A DNA stretch of 64,000 nucleotides from Tannerella serpentiformis (GTDB taxonomy: Bacteria; Bacteroidota; Bacteroidia; Bacteroidales; Tannerellaceae). The position numbers were made by a program, and so were the translations under genes. Of this stretch, positions 18,914 through 26,874 are shown in pieces. The first letter of the stretch is position 1. Each line of letters begins with the position of its first letter. The stretch spans positions 124,001-188,000 of the forward strand of contig NZ_CP028365.1 of NCBI RefSeq assembly GCF_003033925.1. The letters are read 5' to 3'. The notes below the pieces were generated by a model. That model was not told the origin of the DNA. It worked only from the letters and a program-made list of their open reading frames with translations, and made no database searches.

Positions 18914-19588
18914 TTATAAACGCGTTGTATTCACAATTTGTCCGTCGAAAAGGTTGATGATGCGATTCGCAAAGCCTGCATCATGCTGCGAGTGAGTCAC
19001 CATGACGATCGTCGTGCCTTCGTCATGCAGGTCGTTAAGGAGACGGATCACTTCCAAGCCATTTTTTGAGTCCAAATTTCCTGTCGGCTCGTCCGCCAGG
19101 ATCAATTTTGGATTCGCAACAACGGCCCTGGCAATTGCCACGCGTTGCTGTTGGCCGCCAGAAAGCTGCTGCGGGAAATGTCGCCCCCGATGACTGATGC
19201 TCATTCGCTTCAAGATGTTCTGCACGCGTTCCTTTCGCTCCGATGCTTTGATGCCGAGATACGTCAGGGGTAATTCTACGTTCTCAAAAACATTCAGCTC
19301 ATCGATCAGATTGAAACTTTGGAACACGAAGCCTATCTGCCCTTTGCGCACTTCGGTGCGTTCCTTTTCGCGGAGATGTCCCACTTCGCGGCCGTCCAGA
19401 TAATAGTTACCCTCGGTCGGGTTGTCCAGCAGGCCTAAAATATTGAGCAAGGTGGACTTGCCGCAACCTGACGGGCCCATAATAGCCACAAATTCTCCGT
19501 CCGCCACTTCTAACGAGACCTTATTCAGGGCGATGGTTTGGATCTCTTCGGTCTCAAAATACTTTGTCAGATTCTCTACTTTGATCAT
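18914..19588 (-). CDS. ABC transporter ATP-binding protein, LolD/MacB type
   Basis: 224 residues from the ATG at 19588 (MIKVENLTKYF); an upstream extension lacks family similarity. Walker A GPSGCGKST, Q-loop FVFQSFNL, signature LSGGQQQRVAIARA, Walker B LILADEPTGNLD and the switch His in VMVTHSQHD are all present. The size and the DEPTGNLD form place it in the MacB/LolD/FtsE subfamily, whose partners are FtsX-like permeases. It is the only ATPase in the locus and is flanked by three permease genes, which suggests it serves several of them. Confidence 0.9.
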   Translation of the reverse strand: MIKVENLTKYFETEEIQTIALNKVSLEVADGEFVAIMGPSGCGKSTLLNILGLLDNPTEGNYYLDGREVGHLREKERTEVRKGQIGFVFQSFNLIDELNVFENVELPLTYLGIKASERKERVQNILKRMSISHRGRHFPQQLSGGQQQRVAIARAVVANPKLILADEPTGNLDSKNGLEVIRLLNDLHDEGTTIVMVTHSQHDAGFANRIINLFDGQIVNTTRL

Positions 19589-19648
19589 GATGTTTTGCGT
19601 GTTATAAAAATGAATGTCTATTTGTTGTCGGTGAAAATGAGAGCACGT

Positions 19649-20010
19649 TTTTCGATCTCGAGAAAGGGTATTGCAAAAGTGCGGTATGATTCTTTTCTCC
19701 CCTATGGGAATCATGCCAAACGGCAACACACATTTTCGATTTCGAAAAGGTCTCCTGTAAAACGATTTGCCTCTTGCTCGGCTTGAAAATATTAAACCGC
19801 ATGAATCTTATTTAGTTGCTCGGCTGAAGCAATTAAGCCGCAAGAATGTTTCTTAGTTGCTTCATTAGAGCAATTAAGCCGTGAAAATGTCTCTTAGTTG
19901 CTCGGCTGAAGCAATTAAGCTGTGAAAATGTCTCTTAGTTGCTCGGCTGAAGCAATTAAGCCGCAAAAATGTCTCTTAATTGCTCTGATAGAGCAACTAA
20001 AGAAGATTTA
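19649..20010. repeat. 41-bp array (ttagttgct...agcaattaa units) plus an 84-bp-spaced motif
   Basis: ttttcgat occurs at 19649 and 19733 (84 bp apart). Units with ttagttgctcggctgaagcaattaa start at 19812, 19853, 19894, 19935 and 19976, an exact 41-bp period. The unit core is an inverted repeat (TTAGTTGCT/AGCAATTAA). The same unit, reverse-complemented, forms the array at 49622-49745. Confidence 0.85.
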
Positions 20011-20082
20011 TACGGATTACTATTTTCTCCAGAAATCCTCATTTGAAACCTTGCGTGTGAAGATCTCTCCTCCAAGCGCCTG

Positions 20083-20300
20083 TCTCGCCAAATGGCAACA
20101 TGCGCTCTCTGCTCCAAAAAAGTATCTCGCCAAACGGCGTCTCTCTTTCCGTGGCGCATAAAGGGCGTATGCCATTCGGCGCCACTATCTATCGATTGCT
20201 TTATTCTCTCTTGCATCTTCGTTTCTATCCTTTCGCAATCCGTGTGGAGATTATGCCATTCGGCGCCACTATCTATCGATTGCTTTCTTCTCTCTTGTTT
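20083..20300. repeat. 42-bp array with GCCAnnYGGC palindromes
   Basis: gccaaatggc, gccaaacggc, gccattcggc, a degenerate copy and gccattcggc again begin at 20087, 20129, 20171, 20213 and 20255, all 42 bp apart. A 33-bp stretch starting atgccattcggcgccac is identical at 20169 and 20253. Confidence 0.8.
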
Positions 20301-20382
20301 CTTCTTTTCTTCCCTTGATGGAAGAAAAGAAGGCAAAAGAAGATCAAGCCCCCTGCCGGGGGCGGGGAAGTTTGCCGGGTAC
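20301..20382. repeat. REP-like hairpin element
   Basis: cttcttttcttcc/ggaagaaaagaag stem, then ggcaaaagaagatcaag and a G/C-rich tail ending in gccgggtac. The same element type occurs at 15716-15794, 16052-16130 and 37573-37652. Confidence 0.75.
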
Positions 20383-20540
20383 ATGATGGATTCTATCTGT
20401 CCGCCGGCCGATTTTGCCTGATGCGTAATGGTACGTGTGATGACTTTCATCGGAAATACGTTTTTCGTTTTTACGAGTTCGTTTTTTACTTCTATAAATG
20501 CAATATGCAAAGGAGATGGATAGCGTAATGGGGGAGACTT

Positions 20541-20653
20541 TATAGCGTGGTGCAGATGCAAGGCGTCCAAGACCGAGGTGGAGGGAGTGTACTGAAGTAC
20601 ATGACCGAACACCGAGTGTCGAAGGCAACGCCGCAGATGCGCTGCGATATAAA
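20541..20653. repeat. Dispersed repeat, intergenic copy (also found inside cbiG)
   Basis: Contains gcaaggcg, gtggagggagtgtac, gaagtacatgaccga, cgagtgtcg and ggcaacgc in the same order as the insertion at 40813-40960 within the cobalamin gene. It lies just past the stop of the permease gene at 20663. Confidence 0.7.
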
Positions 20654-20662
20654 TGTCTCCCA

Positions 20663-23053
20663 TTATTCGCTCTTGATACTCTTCACGGGATTTTCCGCCG
20701 CCGCGCGTCGCACATGCAGCGCAACAACAACGACGATGAGGCACAGGAGAAGGAGCCCGGAAAGGGCAAAGAGGTACCACGCGAGCGAAATTTTCTCGCT
20801 GAATCCTGTTTGCCATAAAGTGGCGACGTAGGCGGCTGCGCCACAACCTACAACAAGGGCGGGCGCCGCAATGCGAATGATGTCGCGTTCAAAAAGATGC
20901 AATACTTCGCCCAGGGTGGCCCCGTTGATTTTGCGAACAGCGATTTCCTTGCGCCGGCGATTGATCTCGTCACCTGTATAACCCATTAATCCGACGAGGG
21001 AGATGAGCAGCGTAATCACAACACCGATCATGACGGCATTGCGGAAGCGCTGCGTATCAGCATAACGGGCGGCCATCTCCGCGCGCCAATCGCACAGCTC
21101 CACTTCACGGTCGGGCATCAACTTTTGAAGCTCCTGCCGAACGTGTTGCATGGCTTCGGGCGTCATGTGGTGGAACTTCAGAAGCAAATAGTTCGATTCT
21201 TCCGGATCAGAACTATAAAACAGAATCGAAGGACGCTCGTCTTCCTCTTGAATCGTTCCGATCCGAATGTCATCATAGACGCCACAGATCGTAAAAGGCT
21301 CGTCGTTGTTTGCACCACTATGTTCCGTGACTAAAATTTGTTTGCCCACAGCGCCATCCCTCCAATCTGCAAACGCTTTCATCTTATCCACAAAGCGCTG
21401 ACTGACCATCACTTCGTGCGACCATGCGACATCTTCTGTAAAGCTCTTTCCCGCGATGATGGGCACTTCAAGTGCTTCTAAAAATCCGTTTCCACACTCG
21501 TAGAGATCGGCTATGTTGAACAGCTCGCGGCTGTCATTGGGCAGATAAACATTGTTGCCAGATGTCCCGGTAAAAAATGGCTGATAAAATGTAGACACGG
21601 CGGACAGCTCGGGCAGCCTCTGCGCCTCATCGATCAGCTTGCGGCGCAGCGTGGAGTCTATCCCGCCCATACTGACATAGGCGAGGTTTTCGTAGCGATA
21701 TCCCGGATCGTCGTCGATCATGCGGCGGTATTGCAGGGCAATCACCACGAGCAGCGAAAGGAGGAATCCGACCGCCATGAATTGCACCGCCAGCAGGGCG
21801 AGCTTCCAGCGGCGCCGATGGGTCGAAAAATGGCGGAAAGCGGCGGCCACGGGGATCCGCGCGAAGAGTCTACCGGGCAATAATCCGGCCGTGAGGAAGA
21901 CCACGAGGCAAATGGCGAACAAAAAAATAAGGCTGCGCGTCGTAAAGAGTGCCCCCAGCGAGGCGTCGAGCAGCTCTTCAACCGTCGCGCGAAAAGCCAG
22001 AATGAGGGCGACGGCAAGCAGCAGTGAAAGGATCAAATGGAGGAACGTTTCGGAAAGGATCATTCGGACAATATCGCGTCCCGAGGCGCCATAACATTTA
22101 TGCACAGCCACTTCCTTCGTTCTCGACACTAAGGAAGAGACGACGATCAGCACATAATTCATGACCGCCGTAAAAACAAGCGCAAACGCAAGCAAAAGAA
22201 GCAGCCACGTCATCCGGCGCACTTCGGGCAGACTGTCGTGAAGGTCGTTCAGGGGCGTGAGGGAGTAGCTCAGCTCCACACCGGCCTTTTTTAACTGCTC
22301 CAGATCCTGATGTTTTTCCTGCATAGCGTGCATGGCGTCGGAAAGGCTATCTGCCGAAACGCCCGGCTGCAATTTGACGAAAGCCATATATCGATCGTTT
22401 CCGATCCAATTCATCGTGCCGTCAAAATCGGGCGTGCGAAGCAGATCGATCGAAATCACGGCGTCATATTTGAGCGTGGCGTTTTCCGGGATCGTCTCAA
22501 ACACGCCGCCGATGGTCAGCACCTCTCCCCCCCAGTTTTCCGCCCGGAGGATTTTTCCCACGACATCTCCCCCGAGCTTATCCGCCAACGCTTTAGAGAC
22601 CATGATCAACCGATCGCCCCTCGGCGCGCTAAGGATTTTCTCCGCGTTGCCTTGCAGCATCGGCCTCGGGAGGACATTAAAAAAGGAGTCGTCCGCCGCG
22701 ATCATATTTATCGAGATTTTTTTCTTGTCGTCGGTGTACACGTTCCCGATATAGATCCAGGTGCAACGCGTGGCTTGCTGCACACCCGCCACATCCTGCC
22801 GCATACCTACGGCCACACCGCCACTAACCTGTTCATGATTTTTGAGCTCTCCGTTTATTACATATATCTCATTCATGCGATAAATACGGTCTGCATCCGG
22901 ATAGAACGTATCGTACGACTGCTCAAAAAAGACCTTGGCAATCAGCACCAGCCCCATCGCCAGCCCGACACCGAGCGAGAGGATTTTCATGCCATGATTT
23001 CGCCCGCGTTTAGTCAGCGAACGAAAAGCCGAGAGGAAATAATTCGTCATCAT
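20663..23053 (-). CDS. ABC transporter permease, FtsX/MacB-like (first, divergent permease)
   Basis: 796 residues. N-terminal helix after MMTNYFLSAFRSLTKRGRNHG, a MacB-type periplasmic domain, central helices at about 280-430, a second periplasmic domain, the motif EINRRRKEIAVRKINGAT, and three C-terminal helices ending NPVKSIKSE. The motif differs from the GIRKVFGSS form of the other two permeases, so this is a separate subfamily rather than a recent duplicate. The gap to the adaptor gene upstream (430 nt) is filled by an 84-bp array, and the gap to the ATPase downstream holds three array types. Substrate unknown. Confidence 0.85.
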   Translation of the reverse strand: MMTNYFLSAFRSLTKRGRNHGMKILSLGVGLAMGLVLIAKVFFEQSYDTFYPDADRIYRMNEIYVINGELKNHEQVSGGVAVGMRQDVAGVQQATRCTWIYIGNVYTDDKKKISINMIAADDSFFNVLPRPMLQGNAEKILSAPRGDRLIMVSKALADKLGGDVVGKILRAENWGGEVLTIGGVFETIPENATLKYDAVISIDLLRTPDFDGTMNWIGNDRYMAFVKLQPGVSADSLSDAMHAMQEKHQDLEQLKKAGVELSYSLTPLNDLHDSLPEVRRMTWLLLLLAFALVFTAVMNYVLIVVSSLVSRTKEVAVHKCYGASGRDIVRMILSETFLHLILSLLLAVALILAFRATVEELLDASLGALFTTRSLIFLFAICLVVFLTAGLLPGRLFARIPVAAAFRHFSTHRRRWKLALLAVQFMAVGFLLSLLVVIALQYRRMIDDDPGYRYENLAYVSMGGIDSTLRRKLIDEAQRLPELSAVSTFYQPFFTGTSGNNVYLPNDSRELFNIADLYECGNGFLEALEVPIIAGKSFTEDVAWSHEVMVSQRFVDKMKAFADWRDGAVGKQILVTEHSGANNDEPFTICGVYDDIRIGTIQEEDERPSILFYSSDPEESNYLLLKFHHMTPEAMQHVRQELQKLMPDREVELCDWRAEMAARYADTQRFRNAVMIGVVITLLISLVGLMGYTGDEINRRRKEIAVRKINGATLGEVLHLFERDIIRIAAPALVVGCGAAAYVATLWQTGFSEKISLAWYLFALSGLLLLCLIVVVVALHVRRAAAENPVKSIKSE

Positions 23054-23060
23054 AGAGGTA

Positions 23061-23396
23061 TTGTTGAACTAAAAATGAAAATCTACAAACTGAAAAAGGA
23101 TCATGTAAAACGGAACAACCCATTCAGACCAATCCGTGGAACTGTTGTTGAACTAAAAATGAAAATCTACAAACGGAAAAAGGATCATGTAAAACGGCAC
23201 AACCAATTCAGACCAAACCGTGGAACTATTATTGAACTCAAAATGAAAATCTACGAGCGGAAAAAGGATCATGTAAATCAGCACAAATGATTCAGACCGA
23301 ACCGTGGAACTATTGTTACACTCAAAATGAAAATCTACGAACGGAAAAAGGATCATGTAAAGCAGCACAACCAATTCAGACCGAAAAAATAAATAC
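23061..23396. repeat. Four-copy, 84-bp array
   Basis: Units starting ttgttgaactaaaaatg or close variants begin at 23061, 23145, 23229 and 23313. Each contains gaaaatctac, gaaaaaggatcatgtaaa and attcagaccaa/g. The period is 84 bp (2 x 42). The array begins 8 nt upstream of the permease start and so lies in or before its leader. Confidence 0.9.
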
Positions 23397-23482
23397 GAAC
23401 CTATCGGAAGGACAAAAAACGAGGGCTAAAAATTTTTCATGCAGACCGGAAGCACCGTTTTCGGCTCTCTGTTTTTTACGGT

Positions 23483-24736
23483 TCACTTTTCCAGGATCAG
23501 CACCTCGCTGTCTTTATAACTCTCGTAGCCCGACACGATCACTTTTTCTCCCGGTTCGAGACCCTCGGTAACTTCATAGTATTGAGGATTCTGCCGGCCG
23601 ATCTTTATGCGGCGTCGATACGCCTTTTTCCCGTCCCGATCAAGAACGAAGATCCAGTTCCCACCCGTATTCTGGAAGAAGGTTCCTTTCGGGATAACCA
23701 CCGCCTCCGTCGGCTGACCGAGTTCGAGATTGATGTAATACGTCTGCCCACTCCGAATGTTATCCGGACGTTCGCCGGTAAACACAAAATCCGTCCTAAA
23801 CTTCCCGTCACGAACCTCGGGATATACCTTACGTACCGTCAGCGCGAAGTGAGTCCCCTGGCGATCGAACGTAGCCGGTAACCCAACGCGGACACGATCG
23901 ATGTAATGTTCATCGATCAATGCCTGAACCTTGTAATCAGAGAGGTCGTTTATCTGCCCTATTTTCTGTCCCGGTTGAACGTTCTGGCCAAGCACCACGT
24001 CAAGCAAACCCAGCTCGCCATCGATCTGGGAACGTACTTCAAGCTTGTTTTTCCGCTCGCGAATGAGCAGCACATTGCGGCGCATATTCATGAGGTTATC
24101 TTCCATCTGATCCATTTGGATAGACCGATAAAGTGAGTCCTGACGGAGCCGTTCATTAATAAGCGTATGTTTCCGCCGCGCCAATTCGTAGTCTTCTTTT
24201 GCCTGCACATAATCCTCCCGGGCGGTGAGCTTCTCGTTATACAGCTTTTCCTGTTGCCGATAATTTCTAAGGCTCCGCGTAGTTGCAAGATCCAATTGTA
24301 GCTCCTCGGTTTTGTTGCGCAAACGGTCTTGTTCCATAGTTACTTGCGTGTTTCGAAGCAGATTTTGTTTTTCAGCTAATTCCGCCTCCGCATTAAGGAT
24401 CTGCAACTCCAAATTAGCGTTGCTCAGTCGCACAATGACGTCGCCACGATGCACACGAGCGCCTTCCTCGACCACAAGTTCCTGAACAATTCCTCCTTCT
24501 TCGGGGCTCAGCTGCACAATTGTGATCGGCTGAACTTGTCCATCCACGCGGACAAAGTCGTTGAACTGATCCCGTTTTACATCACCGATGCTCAAGCTCC
24601 GGGCGTCTACGCGCAGCGTTGCAGCATGATTTCCGAACACAATCCACGACAGCAGCAAAACGACAGCAGCCCCGCCCGCAATGTATGGAAGGTGTTTCTT
24701 CCGTATTCCTTTCTTTTTTTCCAACAGTATATCCAT
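23483..24736 (-). CDS. Periplasmic adaptor (membrane fusion protein) of the efflux system
   Basis: About 417 residues. A short cytoplasmic start, one membrane helix (about 22-40), a lipoyl/barrel-sandwich half (QLSPEEGGIVQELVVEEGARVHRGDVIVRL), a long coiled-coil hairpin (about 105-225), the second lipoyl half (DVVLGQNVQPGQKIGQI), a beta-barrel domain and a membrane-proximal domain ending KVIVSGYESYKDSEVLILEK. This is the HlyD/MacA-like adaptor that bridges inner-membrane FtsX-type permeases to TolC. Either of two Met codons (24742 or 24736) could start it; MDILLEKKKG at 24736 is favoured. Confidence 0.9.
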   Translation of the reverse strand: MDILLEKKKGIRKKHLPYIAGGAAVVLLLSWIVFGNHAATLRVDARSLSIGDVKRDQFNDFVRVDGQVQPITIVQLSPEEGGIVQELVVEEGARVHRGDVIVRLSNANLELQILNAEAELAEKQNLLRNTQVTMEQDRLRNKTEELQLDLATTRSLRNYRQQEKLYNEKLTAREDYVQAKEDYELARRKHTLINERLRQDSLYRSIQMDQMEDNLMNMRRNVLLIRERKNKLEVRSQIDGELGLLDVVLGQNVQPGQKIGQINDLSDYKVQALIDEHYIDRVRVGLPATFDRQGTHFALTVRKVYPEVRDGKFRTDFVFTGERPDNIRSGQTYYINLELGQPTEAVVIPKGTFFQNTGGNWIFVLDRDGKKAYRRRIKIGRQNPQYYEVTEGLEPGEKVIVSGYESYKDSEVLILEK

Positions 24737-24771
24737 GATCAAAACCTTAATTCAAAAACCTAAAACAGAAA

Positions 24772-25023
24772 ATCGTCTGTGGAGAAGCGCAAAACGAAAA
24801 TCCAACCGCCCAAAACAGTCAAGCACTTTTTCGGGATAATCATTTTCAAGCGCCCGACGCTGTTCATTTTTCATTTTCACCGATTAGCTCCCAAAAAATC
24901 GTCTGTGGAAAAGCGCAAAACAAAATTCCAACCGTCTAAAAGGGTCAAGCACTTTTTCGGGATAATCATTTTCAAGTGCCCGACGCTGTTCATTTTTCGT
25001 TTTCACAGATTAGCTCTCCCTGA
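24772..25023. repeat. Two-copy, 126-bp repeat overlapping the 3' end of the TolC-like gene
   Basis: atcgtctgtgg starts at 24772 and 24898, 126 bp apart (3 x 42). The second copy continues past the stop codon of the outer-membrane factor gene (24990), so the repeat unit includes its final codons. One copy therefore looks like a duplicate of the gene end. Confidence 0.85.
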
Positions 25024-26339
25024 TTATAGTATGCCACCAAGCGGCGTTTAATTTCGTACGAGAGTTGTTTTTGTAGCAAGTTGGCCCGGGCTTCAATGAG
25101 CGTATTCGCGGCCGTTTGCAAATCGATTGCGGACGAAAGTCCTTCCTCATATTTACGTAACGTAACGCGGTAAGCCATCGAGTCCGCGGCCACCTTCCGC
25201 GCCATCTGCACAGCCTCTTTTTCAAACCCATCTCGATCCGCTACAGCCTGCTCGACAGCCGTCCGCAGCTGGCGAAGCGCCTCGTCACGTTGCACATCCG
25301 CCACCCGCATCGCGTTTCGTGCTCTGCGAGCCGACGTGTACCTTCCCAAGCCGTCGAAAAGGGGTATGCTGAGCGTCAAGGCCAAATATTCGCCGCGATT
25401 ATTGTCGAAGAACTGTCGGCTGAAAGCCGTCGTATGTGGGTCGGCCAGGTTGCGGAAGTAATTCGTCGAAATACCCGCCTCAAAAGTCAGCTGGGGAAAC
25501 ATCGCACCACGCGCCACACGGTACAAATGTTGCGCTGCCAACCTGCGACACTCTGCTGCGCGCATCGTAGGGTTATCTGTCACTGCGCGGCTAAAAATTT
25601 CTTCCGCCGAAAGGCTCGCTGCATTTCCTCGCCACACCGTCACGGACGTATCCATCATCAATGCATCTTCGGCCGGATAATTCATCGCCTCTTTCAGCGT
25701 CCGTATAGCTGCGTCGTACAAATTCTGCTGGTGGATGAGGTTGTAATCATCCGCCGCCACAATCGCCTCCACCTGGGCCACGTCCGCGGCACCCTTCAGG
25801 CCCAATTCCTCCATGCGGCGCGTCTTGTGCAAAGTCTGCCGACTCTCGCCCAACTTTTCGATAGCCAGCCGCACAGTGCCGCCATAATAAACCGCATTCG
25901 AAAAAGCCTCCATCACCGCCAGCGCAGCCTCGTTCTGCACCCGACGCACCTCATGCGCACCCAGCTGACGGTTGATCGCCGCCGCTTTAGCCCGGTTCAC
26001 AAGCTGTCCACCGTCGAACAGCGGCAGCGAGGCGTATGCCTGATAGGAATTATTAAAAGTGGAGACATTATTATATGTGTTCGTTTGCGGGTCGATCGAC
26101 CGCCCGTAGTTGAGTTGCCCGCCAATCCGCATCCCCACCGAAGGGAAGAAGTCGGCCATGGCGGCGCGATACTCCGCCCGATACGTATCGTCTTGATGCT
26201 TCTCGGCGCGCACCTTGAGGCTATTTTCCGCGGCGTAACGCATGCAGTCGTCCATCGTCCACGTTTTCGCCTCCTGGGCACGTGCCCCGACGAACGCCAC
26301 GCAAAGCCACCCGCTTAAGATCCATCTCTTGTACATCAT
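24990..26339 (-). CDS. TolC-family outer-membrane efflux protein
   Basis: About 449 residues from MMYKRWILSGWLCVAFVGARAQ, a signal peptide ending ARAQ. Two repeats of the OEP fold follow, with long helices (for example AQVEAIVAADDYNLIHQQNLYDAAIRTLKEA near 190-220 and ALRQLRTAVEQAVADRDGFEKEAVQMARKVAADS near 350-385). TolC trimers form the outer-membrane exit duct for the adaptor/ABC complex encoded downstream. First gene of the locus, with a promoter box 32 nt upstream. An in-frame ATG pair (26339/26336) leaves the exact start open; an earlier ATG at 26360 would precede the signal peptide. Confidence 0.9.
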   Translation of the reverse strand: MMYKRWILSGWLCVAFVGARAQEAKTWTMDDCMRYAAENSLKVRAEKHQDDTYRAEYRAAMADFFPSVGMRIGGQLNYGRSIDPQTNTYNNVSTFNNSYQAYASLPLFDGGQLVNRAKAAAINRQLGAHEVRRVQNEAALAVMEAFSNAVYYGGTVRLAIEKLGESRQTLHKTRRMEELGLKGAADVAQVEAIVAADDYNLIHQQNLYDAAIRTLKEAMNYPAEDALMMDTSVTVWRGNAASLSAEEIFSRAVTDNPTMRAAECRRLAAQHLYRVARGAMFPQLTFEAGISTNYFRNLADPHTTAFSRQFFDNNRGEYLALTLSIPLFDGLGRYTSARRARNAMRVADVQRDEALRQLRTAVEQAVADRDGFEKEAVQMARKVAADSMAYRVTLRKYEEGLSSAIDLQTAANTLIEARANLLQKQLSYEIKRRLVAYYNQGELICENEK

Positions 26340-26370
26340 TTTCGTGATTTCGTTTTGCACTTATTCATGC

Positions 26371-26378
26371 CAAAACTA
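26371..26378 (-). promoter_or_regulatory. Candidate -7 box of the efflux locus
   Basis: Minus-strand TAGTTTTG matches the Bacteroidota TAnnTTTG box perfectly and lies about 32 nt before the TolC-like start. No good TTTG box is seen 19 nt upstream, so this is tentative. Confidence 0.4.
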
Positions 26379-26530
26379 TGCCGCCAAAGGCAAGAGCATT
26401 GCTTTCAATCAGTTGCGGAAATGCACGCCAATAGTCCTTGTCAAAAACTTAGACGGGAGCGTCAACGTATTAGACAAAACGAAACGCAAAACGGCCGTAC
26501 AAACTCTCAGCACCCATTTTTTTCGGACTA

Positions 26531-26740
26531 AGAAGCTGTTTTGAATTTATTTCGGAGACTATCGGGAGGATGTTTCTGATGATTTTGTTTCATCATTTGA
26601 CGAGCATAGCCGGCTATGTGAGGATGAATGATGAAACAAAAGGGCAGAAACAGGCCCTGATAGACCCGAAACAGAAAAGAGAAAGATCCGCCCAAACAAT
26701 TCCATCAAACAATCATCCAATAAATTCAAAACAGCTTCTT
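26531..26740. mobile_element. MITE-like palindromic element of 210 bp
   Basis: The ends are perfect inverted repeats of about 20 bp (agaagctgttttgaatttat at the left). Inner parts are also complementary (ttttgtttcatcatt against aatgatgaaacaaaa), so the whole can fold into one long hairpin. TA dinucleotides flank both ends (26529-26530 and 26741-26742), a possible target duplication. No transposase is encoded. Confidence 0.8.
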
Positions 26741-26874
26741 ATTTCCTCCTGTCACGCTGCAGCTACGCCGCATGGCTCCGACCGCGATCCTTGTACTTTT
26801 GCAGCCGTCCCAAACGCCTGTCGACATGAGAGGATGATCCCGCCCGGACACCGCGCAGCGGACGTATTTGAACG

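Noticed and set aside
22310-23290. Open frame of 326 codons opposite the first permease
   Set aside because: Its C-terminal part is the 84-bp repeat translated; the rest is antisense to a well-supported permease.
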